Source: Pseudomonadota bacterium (lineage in GTDB: Bacteria; Pseudomonadota; Alphaproteobacteria; Rhodospirillales; Magnetospirillaceae). From it: a stretch of DNA of 64,000 bases. Below, one piece after another: positions 58,678 to 64,000 of the stretch; the stretch's first letter is position 1, and the number at the start of each line of letters is the position of its first letter. The notes beneath the pieces are model-generated. The model was not told the origin of the DNA. It worked only from the letters and a program-made list of their open reading frames with translations, and made no database searches. Position numbers and translations under genes: made by a program. Location: NCBI GenBank assembly GCA_021793155.1, contig JAJYTF010000015.1, positions 55,674-119,673 of the forward strand, given 5' to 3'.

Positions 58678-58926
58678 ATGCATCGTCGTCTGCCCATCGC
58701 ATTGCCAGGAATGGTGGCTGTTGCAATGCTGGCCGCACTGCCTGCCTGCGCGCCGCAGCCCGACGACCAGGTCATTGGTCCGGAGCCGACCATCGGCTGC
58801 TGCTGGGGCGACGCGCCGGATCCCGGGGCGCCCGGTTTTGCCAGGGTCCTAAGAATCTCATCGCCGGCGATAGCCAGTCTCCCCATGTCGCAAGAGGGCT
58901 GGATAAACGGGGGGCGGGAGGACTAA
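58678..58926 (+). CDS. Small lipoprotein
   Basis: An 82-residue protein starting M-H-R-R-L-P-I-A-L-P-G-M, with a hydrophobic stretch and lipobox L-P-A-C (Cys near residue 24). The mature part is short and Pro/Gly/Asp-rich with a C-C-W motif. ATG 58678 follows GAGGAG. The in-frame extension upstream runs antisense over tRNA-Asp and is not real. The function is unknown. Confidence 0.6.
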   Translation: MHRRLPIALPGMVAVAMLAALPACAPQPDDQVIGPEPTIGCCWGDAPDPGAPGFARVLRISSPAIASLPMSQEGWINGGRED

Positions 58927-58963
58927 GCTGGCACGTTCAGCCGATTAGCGCGGAGGGATCTGC

Positions 58964-59137
58964 ATGGGCGAGGTCATCAACCTGAACCGCTTCCGCAAGG
59001 CACGCGCCCGCAGCCAGGAAGCCAAGCAGGCCGACGAGAACCGGACCCGTTACGGTCGGACCAAGGAGGACAAGCGCCGCGGCAAAGCCGAGAGCGACCG
59101 CGCATCCAAGGAACTGGATGGCAAGAAGCTCGAATGA
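58964..59137 (+). CDS. DUF4169 family small basic protein
   Basis: A 57-residue, highly charged protein beginning M-G-E-V-I-N-L-N-R-F-R-K-A-R, the hallmark of DUF4169, an alphaproteobacterial family of unknown role. Most of it is predicted helix with Lys/Arg/Glu. ATG 58964 follows GGAGGG. Its stop overlaps the next start by ATGA. Confidence 0.82.
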   Translation: MGEVINLNRFRKARARSQEAKQADENRTRYGRTKEDKRRGKAESDRASKELDGKKLE

Positions 59138-59286
59138 ATTGGTTCCTTTGGCCGGGCAACCGCGTCTGCGACCTGTTGGGTCTGCAGGATCCCGATGACC
59201 GGCAAGCCTTCCGCACGTTCGCCAACATGATCATTTGGGGTGCGGTGATCGTCCTGGCGGCCCTGGTGGTGGGGAAGTACACCTGA
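59134..59286 (+). CDS. Small single-pass membrane protein
   Basis: A 50-residue protein (M-N-W-F-L-W-P-G-N-R-V-C-D-L-L) with one C-terminal membrane helix (about 32-47). It is translationally coupled to the DUF4169 gene by an ATGA overlap. Small proteins of this layout, with an N-terminal W-x-W-P-G motif and a late helix, occur in related genomes, but I know no function. It ends 20 bp from the convergent CYTH-CHAD gene. Confidence 0.65.
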   Translation: MNWFLWPGNRVCDLLGLQDPDDRQAFRTFANMIIWGAVIVLAALVVGKYT

Positions 59287-59306
59287 ACCTGCGGGGGAAC
59301 GTCCCG

Positions 59307-60842
59307 CTATTCCCACGGCCGCTGCAGCCGGTCGTACGCTTTCCAGTCGTCGGCCGCCTGGTCCAGCAATTCATCGACGCGGGCGATGTGCCAGCCGGCG
59401 ACCGCGCCGGCCGCCCATATGCGCTCCGGATCGCCTGTCTGTTCGGCATGGTGTCGGAGCAGGCTTTGGCTGACCGAGATGTCATTCAGCAGGCCCAGGC
59501 GGTCCTGCAGCGTGCCAAGGGCGGCAACCATTTTTTTGGGTTTGCCCTGCTGGTACAGGCTGGAAAAGAAATCAACCGCGTAACGAAGTTTTTTGATGTT
59601 GATGCGCACTTGGTGCCGCGCCGCCGGGTCCAGCTCTCGCAAGCGCCGCAAGCCGCGGCGGGCCTTCCGGCCGCGGCCGGCCAGGGTCGTTTGCGCTAGG
59701 CATTTGGCCGGCTGGTCGAGCAGCATGCGGCGGTCGGCGTCCCCGCTGTCCAGCCAATCGCCGCCCTCGCTCCATTCCCCAAGCCGTAGCAGCAGCTCGG
59801 TCAGCCGGGGCTGGTCCAACAGGTCGGCGGCTTCGTCATAGGCGGCTTGCCGCCGTGTGTCGAAATCGGCGCGCAGGGCGGCAAAGCCGGGAATTTCGGC
59901 GAAAATTCCGGCGACGGGTTGAAGAATTTCCTGGATGAAGACGTCGGCGTCGCGCGCCTTGCCCAGGCGGCCGCCCAGCCAGCGAAGTTCTTCCCGCAAC
60001 CAGGCGGTGTCGGGCGTGTCGATCAATGTCTTGAAGATGTTCATGGCAGAGCGGATTCGCCGCAAGGCGACGCGCATCTGATGAACGGCTTCCGGTTCTT
60101 GGGTTGCCGCCAGGCAGTCCTGGTTGGCAAGAAAATGGCTGACGCAGGAGCGGGTGATCCGCCGTAGCGCCTCGCCGCTGGCAATGTCCTGAGGGAGAGT
60201 CACTGCCGCAGCCTTGACTGGCCGCGGCTTTTCGCCCTCCAGCAGAGCGTAGCCGCGTTGCGCCTTGGTGGTCACCGCCAGGCGGGTTGGGATGTCCGCG
60301 TGAAATTCCCGCGCCAGGCTGAACAGTCTTCGGGCTTCTCCGCGCTTCAGTTCCAGTTCAGCCTCGCTGATGGGAACCGCCCGTTCTCCGGCCACGACTC
60401 GCCCGTCGTCCAATACGAGTTCCACCTCCCAGGCGCCGTCGCCCAGGCGATAGGCGGTGCGCCGAACGTCGGTGCTGAAGACCGGTTGGAGTTGCTGCAG
60501 AAGCCTGTCGTCCGCGAAAAGGGCGCCCATCGCGCCGGATTTCAGCGGCACCAGGTCGGGCGCATCGCCGTTGATCTCCCATTCCCATTCGTGCCGGGTC
60601 CACTCGCCGGCCGAGGCATCGGCGGCCGTCTTCAGCGTTTGTATGCGCCGACGGCCGATATGCCGGACGCGGAGTACGGCCTTATGGCTTCGCAGGCGGA
60701 AATCCGGCGTGTCGAAATAGACTGAGACTTCGCGGCGGGTGACGGCTTTGGCTAGTATCCACCGATGAATCAGGGGATGACGCCGCAACCGCCGCATGGC
60801 AGCCGAGTCGAGTTGGAGCTTCAATTCGGTCTCGGTGGACAT
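59307..60842 (-). CDS. CYTH-CHAD domain protein
   Basis: A 511-residue protein. The N-terminal CYTH domain (about 1-200) begins S-T-E-T-E-L-K-L with the ExExK triphosphate-tunnel motif; many such enzymes hydrolyse inorganic triphosphate. The C-terminal CHAD domain (about 215-505) is helical with conserved basic and His residues (E-A-V-H-Q-M-R-V-A-L-R-R) and is known to bind polyphosphate granules. ATG 60842, with GGGAG upstream, is preferred over GTG 60857. The minus-strand gene is alone, with a divergent lipoprotein gene 201 bp away. Confidence 0.9.
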   Translation of the reverse strand: MSTETELKLQLDSAAMRRLRRHPLIHRWILAKAVTRREVSVYFDTPDFRLRSHKAVLRVRHIGRRRIQTLKTAADASAGEWTRHEWEWEINGDAPDLVPLKSGAMGALFADDRLLQQLQPVFSTDVRRTAYRLGDGAWEVELVLDDGRVVAGERAVPISEAELELKRGEARRLFSLAREFHADIPTRLAVTTKAQRGYALLEGEKPRPVKAAAVTLPQDIASGEALRRITRSCVSHFLANQDCLAATQEPEAVHQMRVALRRIRSAMNIFKTLIDTPDTAWLREELRWLGGRLGKARDADVFIQEILQPVAGIFAEIPGFAALRADFDTRRQAAYDEAADLLDQPRLTELLLRLGEWSEGGDWLDSGDADRRMLLDQPAKCLAQTTLAGRGRKARRGLRRLRELDPAARHQVRINIKKLRYAVDFFSSLYQQGKPKKMVAALGTLQDRLGLLNDISVSQSLLRHHAEQTGDPERIWAAGAVAGWHIARVDELLDQAADDWKAYDRLQRPWE

Positions 60843-61043
60843 GCGGGCTCCCGTCACCGGAGGATCGATGATAGCTCAGGCAATAAAATTGGAAAACCCC
60901 GCGCGAAGTTATCCTCTGGGTTCTGCGTTCGATTCTCGCCAGTTGCATGGCGGAGACAGCTTTGTCATCCTGACCGCCTGAGTGAATCCCAGCCCATCGG
61001 CCTTCGTCGATGGGAAGGAAGATGGTTGGTCCAGGGGGGCGTC

Positions 61044-62303
61044 ATGGCAGTGGCGAGGCGATGGGCGTTGGTTGCCCTATGTGCCGTGGGTCTGTCGGCT
61101 TGCGGGGCCAGCTACAATGATGGCGACCGCTTCTGGAACGACGCCTTCTTCTGGAGCGACGGCAAGACCAGCGAAGAGGCCATGGCGGCGTTGTCCAAGG
61201 GCGACTTCGTCCGCGCCGAAAGCCTGGGCAACGACGCCATGCGGCGAAATCCGAAGGACCCCTATGCTTTGCTGGCCCTGGCCGTGGTGTATGAAAACAC
61301 CTCGCGGCCCGAGCTTGCCCGCCAGTATTTCGAGGCGCTGGCCTCGATGAACCCACAGGCCACGGCTTTGATCGGGGTGGGGCCCACCGCCGAGCGCCGC
61401 ACGATTGCCGACATCGCGCGCCAGCACCTGACGTTGCTAGGGGGTGGAAGCAAGGCGCCCCCGCCCGGCCCGGGCGCCGAACCCGCGCTGTTGAAAGTGC
61501 CACCGCCACCGCCGGTGACCGGCGTCGAGCTTGGGGCGAACGACGACGCCAATGTCATCCTGCGGTTCCAGACCCTGCGTAAGCTGCTGGACGAAGGGCT
61601 GATCACCCGCGACGAGTACAACCGCCGGCGCGGTGTCAATCTTGGAGCGCTGCTGCGTTATACTGCGCCGGCGCCTGCCGCCGGCCTTAGCCGGCCCGCG
61701 CCTTCGCCCGAGCAGGTGGTCCAGCGTCTCCGATTTCTGGCCGAGGCTTATCAGGAACGCGGGATGACCGCTACCGAGCAGACGGCCGAGCGGGCCATCA
61801 TCCTCGATGCCTTGCTGCCAGCCGTGGTGATCAGGCGCGCCGACCCACCTCCGCCGCTGACCGATCAGATGCAGGCCGCCGCGGTGGTTGGGCGCCTTGA
61901 AAGGCTGCGGGCGGCCAACGTCATTACCGCCGCGGAAGAGAACCGGGAAAAGGCTGCGACTTTCCGGGCCGTGCAGGTTCACATGGCCGATGCCGAAGCG
62001 GCTGCAAGGGCCGCTGCGGGAATGGCGGCGATGGCCCCGGCGGCGCCGACCGGGCCGGGTATCCGCCTTGCCGTCTACCATTCAGAAAGTCAGGCGCATC
62101 GGGCGTGGGCGGGAATGCAGAGGGCGTTCTCCACCGAGTTGGGGGATTTGCAGGCGGTGGTCAGCAAGATCTCGCTGCGGCGGCATCGGGTGGCGTACCG
62201 GCTTAGCGCGGGGCCGCTGCCGGATCCCAAGGCAGCGCTGCAGCTGTGCCGGAAGCTGCGTCACTATGGACATTCCTGCGAGGTCACGACCTTGGGGCGT
62301 TAG
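61044..62303 (+). CDS. SPOR-domain lipoprotein
   Basis: A 419-residue protein with signal and lipobox L-S-A-C (Cys20). A TPR-like helical repeat region follows (about 45-120, A-L-L-A-L-A-V-V-Y-E-N), then helical segments with L-L-D-E-G-L-I-T-R-D-E-Y (short SHOCT-like), and a C-terminal SPOR-type domain (about 340-415). It is likely anchored in the outer membrane and bound to peptidoglycan. ATG 61044 follows AGGGGGG. The upstream gap contains a CCCATCG/CGATGGG hairpin at 60993-61014. Confidence 0.78.
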   Translation: MAVARRWALVALCAVGLSACGASYNDGDRFWNDAFFWSDGKTSEEAMAALSKGDFVRAESLGNDAMRRNPKDPYALLALAVVYENTSRPELARQYFEALASMNPQATALIGVGPTAERRTIADIARQHLTLLGGGSKAPPPGPGAEPALLKVPPPPPVTGVELGANDDANVILRFQTLRKLLDEGLITRDEYNRRRGVNLGALLRYTAPAPAAGLSRPAPSPEQVVQRLRFLAEAYQERGMTATEQTAERAIILDALLPAVVIRRADPPPPLTDQMQAAAVVGRLERLRAANVITAAEENREKAATFRAVQVHMADAEAAARAAAGMAAMAPAAPTGPGIRLAVYHSESQAHRAWAGMQRAFSTELGDLQAVVSKISLRRHRVAYRLSAGPLPDPKAALQLCRKLRHYGHSCEVTTLGR

Positions 62304-62435
62304 CGACCTGCGTCAAAGGTGACGCAAGTTGGGGATCTGCGGCCATTGCGATCCAGGCCGCGCGGATGCGTGCATCCGGCGAGGGCCAGGCCAAAGAGCC
62401 AGGACCGTCATGCAGCTCTTCTTGATGGCGATCTA

Positions 62436-63587
62436 GTGGTAAAAATCTAACGGATGAGTCCCGTTGCGGATTCCCCTGGCTTGCTGGATGTGCGAGTCTG
62501 GGGGATGCGCAATGGGATCAACATCGAAGTGAATGTCGCCGACCGTGAGCGTCTGGAAGCGGTAGCGGCGGATCGCAACAGCCCGCAAAAGCACGTCTGG
62601 CGATCGCGGATCGTGCTGCTCACCGCCGACGGCGTGGGGACCGTCGAAATCATGCGCCGGACCGGCAAGAGCAAGACCGCCGTCTGGCGCTGGCAGGAAC
62701 GGTTCATGCAAGAAGGCGTGGACGGCCTTTTTCGGGACAAAACGCGGCCATCGCGCATCCCGCCGCTGGGCGATGAGATTGCCGAACGGGTAGTGGCGTT
62801 GACCACTACCACCGAACCGTCCGGCGAGGTAACGCACTGGACGGCTCCGGCCATGGCCAAGCTTGTCGGCATCTGCGTCAGTTCGGTCCAGCGCATCTGG
62901 CGTGCCCATGGCCTGCAACCCCATCGCTGGCGTCAGTTCAAGCTGTCCAATGATCCGCAGTTCGCCGCCAAGGTCCGCGATGTCGTCGGCCTCTACATGA
63001 ACCCGCCCGCTCATGCCGTCGTCGTCTCCATCGACGAGAAGAGCCAAATCCAGGCTCTCGACCGGACGCAACCCGGCCTGCCGTTGAAGCGCGGTCGCTG
63101 CGGCACGATGACCCACGACTACAAGCGCAACGGCACCACCACCCTGTTCGCCGCCCTCAACGTCCTCGATGGCACCGTTGTCGGCCGCTGCATGCCGAAG
63201 CACACCCACCAGGAATTCATCAAGTTTCTCAACGCCGTCGAGCGAGCCGTTCCGGCGGGCAAGGTCGTCCACGCCATCGCCGACAACTACGCCACCCACA
63301 AGCACCCCAAGGTCCGGGAATGGTTGGCCGATCATCCGCGCTGGGTCTTCCATTTCACCCCCACCTCGGCCTCCTGGCTCAACGCCGTCGAGGGATTCTT
63401 CTCCATCATCACCCGCAGGCGCATCCGGCGCGGCGTCTTCAAATCCGTCTCCGATCTCCAAGAGTCCATCCGCCGCTACATCCGCGAGCACAACGACAAA
63501 TCCGCCAAGCCTTTCGTCTGGGCCGCCGACCCCGAGCGAATCATCGCCGCCGTCAGGCGTGGGCCCCAAGCATTAGACTCGGACCAC
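62436..63587 (+). mobile_element. IS630-family insertion sequence
   Basis: An 1152-bp element flanked by TA at 62434-62435 and 63588-63589, the target duplication typical of IS630/Tc1. Ends are GTGGTAAAAATCTAA (left) and, inverted, GTGGTCCGAGTCTAA (right), sharing GTGGT and TCTAA. One transposase gene fills it. It interrupts no recognisable gene and lies between the SPOR lipoprotein and the rRNA-type promoters. Confidence 0.85.
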
Positions 63588-63590
63588 TAG
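62454..63590 (+). CDS. IS630-family transposase
   Basis: A 378-residue transposase with N-terminal helix-turn-helix domains (about 45-150) and a DDE catalytic core: Asp194 (S-I-D-E-K-S), Asp277 (I-A-D-N-Y-A-T-H-K) and Glu313 (N-A-V-E-G-F-F). The frame is intact, so the element may be active. An internal ATG at 62505 (M-R-N-G-I-N-I) gives the more usual N-terminus and may be the true start. The stop codon TAG (63588-63590) is made from the TA target duplication and one host base. Confidence 0.9.
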   Translation: MSPVADSPGLLDVRVWGMRNGINIEVNVADRERLEAVAADRNSPQKHVWRSRIVLLTADGVGTVEIMRRTGKSKTAVWRWQERFMQEGVDGLFRDKTRPSRIPPLGDEIAERVVALTTTTEPSGEVTHWTAPAMAKLVGICVSSVQRIWRAHGLQPHRWRQFKLSNDPQFAAKVRDVVGLYMNPPAHAVVVSIDEKSQIQALDRTQPGLPLKRGRCGTMTHDYKRNGTTTLFAALNVLDGTVVGRCMPKHTHQEFIKFLNAVERAVPAGKVVHAIADNYATHKHPKVREWLADHPRWVFHFTPTSASWLNAVEGFFSIITRRRIRRGVFKSVSDLQESIRRYIREHNDKSAKPFVWAADPERIIAAVRRGPQALDSDH

Positions 63591-63612
63591 CCCCTCGGAT
63601 GTGCCCATGTTC

Positions 63613-63640
63613 TTCGATTCGTGGGCTTCGATTCGTGGGC
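63613..63640. repeat. 14-bp tandem duplication
   Basis: TTCGATTCGTGGGC occurs twice in a row, 24 bp after the IS630 end and directly before the first rRNA-type promoter candidate. It could be an upstream regulatory repeat or a local slippage duplication. Confidence 0.7.
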
Positions 63641-63669
63641 TTGCCTCCGAAGGTCGATGCGGCTATATT
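63641..63669 (+). promoter_or_regulatory. Candidate rrn promoter P0
   Basis: TTGCCT, 17 bases, TATATT. It is weaker than the two promoters downstream and may be chance, but its spacing is ideal. Confidence 0.35.
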
Positions 63670-63790
63670 GATCTTTCGCCTGGTTTCGGGTGTTTTTCCT
63701 CAACTCCAACCCGAGTCGCTCCTTTTCTGTGAAGGTGCGGGGTGGCGTCGTCTCCGGGGAAGGGCGTCTGCAATCGTCCGCAAAAAGCCG

Positions 63791-63819
63791 TTGACACGGG
63801 TTTCCAGCGGGCGTAGAAA
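63791..63819 (+). promoter_or_regulatory. Tandem strong promoter P1 (rRNA type)
   Basis: TTGACA (63791-63796), 17 bases, TAGAAA (63814-63819). The region around the -10, GGGCGTAGAAACC, is repeated in P2 as GTGGCGTAAAACC, showing the two are duplicated units. Both face right toward the end of the window. Confidence 0.7.
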
Positions 63820-63884
63820 CCGCGCCTCCACCGGACGGCACCATGGGTCGATGACCTGGTGAAAAACGGCGGAAAAAAAAGAGG

Positions 63885-63913
63885 TTGACGCGCTTTGCCG
63901 GGTGGCGTAAAAC
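63885..63913 (+). promoter_or_regulatory. Tandem strong promoter P2 (rRNA type)
   Basis: TTGACG (63885-63890), 17 bases, TAAAAC (63908-63913), preceded by an A-rich tract (63872-63880) that could act as an UP element. GC-rich DNA follows the -10. It lies 94 bp after P1. Confidence 0.7.
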
Positions 63914-64000
63914 CCCGGCCTCCCGACGGAGCGAAAGCGAAGGCGGGGGCGGCGGACGGAAGGTTTGCCGGGCTGTTTGACAAGTGAAGACGATGGAAGG
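63914..64000 (+). other. Probable rRNA operon leader (incomplete)
   Basis: The window ends in CTGTTTGACAAGTGAAGACG, resembling the TTTGACAAGTGAA segment found upstream of 16S genes in alphaproteobacteria. No 16S sequence is reached inside the window. Reading this as an rrn leader is inference from this motif plus the tandem promoters. Confidence 0.55.

Overview
This 64 kb, high-GC, gene-dense window reads as the chromosome of a free-living alphaproteobacterium, most likely a Rhodospirillales member related to Magnetospirillum/Phaeospirillum. That placement is inference from gene content and order, not from a marker gene. The supporting signs are the order dgt-argS-SPOR-nagZ-scpAB-tatABC-serS-surE-pcm-nlpD, the order yajC-secD-secF-Mth938, an RpoH of alphaproteobacterial type, several chemoreceptors and c-di-GMP proteins, a NifJ-type pyruvate oxidoreductase, and a patatin/acetoacetate decarboxylase/3-hydroxybutyrate dehydrogenase cluster of the kind found in polyhydroxybutyrate producers.

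Layout. 0.2-3.8 kb: patatin, acetoacetate decarboxylase and 3-hydroxybutyrate dehydrogenase (ketone-body/PHB carbon) plus an exported HExxH protein. 3.8-5.7 kb (minus): a cobalamin-dependent radical SAM enzyme and the Fe-S carrier ErpA. 5.9-23.2 kb: a conserved housekeeping block (dNTP hydrolase, ArgRS, cell-wall recycling, condensin partners, Tat export, SerRS, SurE, Pcm, NlpD-like activator). It is interrupted twice, by a globin-fold chemoreceptor plus a diguanylate cyclase, and by a metallo-hydrolase/GlsB/flavoprotein group. 23.3-27.1 kb: small genes, a DJ-1 protein, a DUF815 ATPase and a soluble chemoreceptor. 27.3-31.1 kb: Sec accessory complex. 31.3-37 kb: Fe superoxide dismutase, a two-subunit GMC (gluconate-type) dehydrogenase and a PAS-GGDEF-EAL protein. 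37-40.3 kb (minus): glycogen debranching enzyme and a GT4 glycosyltransferase broken by one in-frame TGA. 40.4-44.7 kb: rpoH with an attenuator-like leader, then PutA. 44.8-49.4 kb: DUF2892 protein, Crp/Fnr regulator and a large hybrid histidine kinase. 49.4-57.4 kb (minus): a minimal type I secretion pair (ABC exporter and a Ser/Thr/Gly-rich RTX-like protein), an unknown protein with an internal repeat, and NifJ. 57.6-62.3 kb: EF-hand lipoprotein, tRNA-Asp, small proteins, a CYTH-CHAD protein and a SPOR lipoprotein. 62.4-63.6 kb: an intact IS630-family element. 63.6-64 kb: tandem strong promoters and a leader that appear to belong to an rRNA operon starting just past the window.

Themes. Carbon storage and its mobilisation (3-hydroxybutyrate, glycogen, proline, pyruvate) sit beside sensory genes (two chemoreceptors, two c-di-GMP proteins, a hybrid kinase, a Crp/Fnr regulator). 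Two families of short palindromic intergenic repeats recur. The most unusual items are the RTX-like protein/exporter pair with a non-canonical ATPase site, the globin-type chemoreceptor with Arg at the heme-ligand position, the TGA-interrupted glycosyltransferase, the rpoH leader, and a 19-bp perfect palindrome beside the radical SAM gene.
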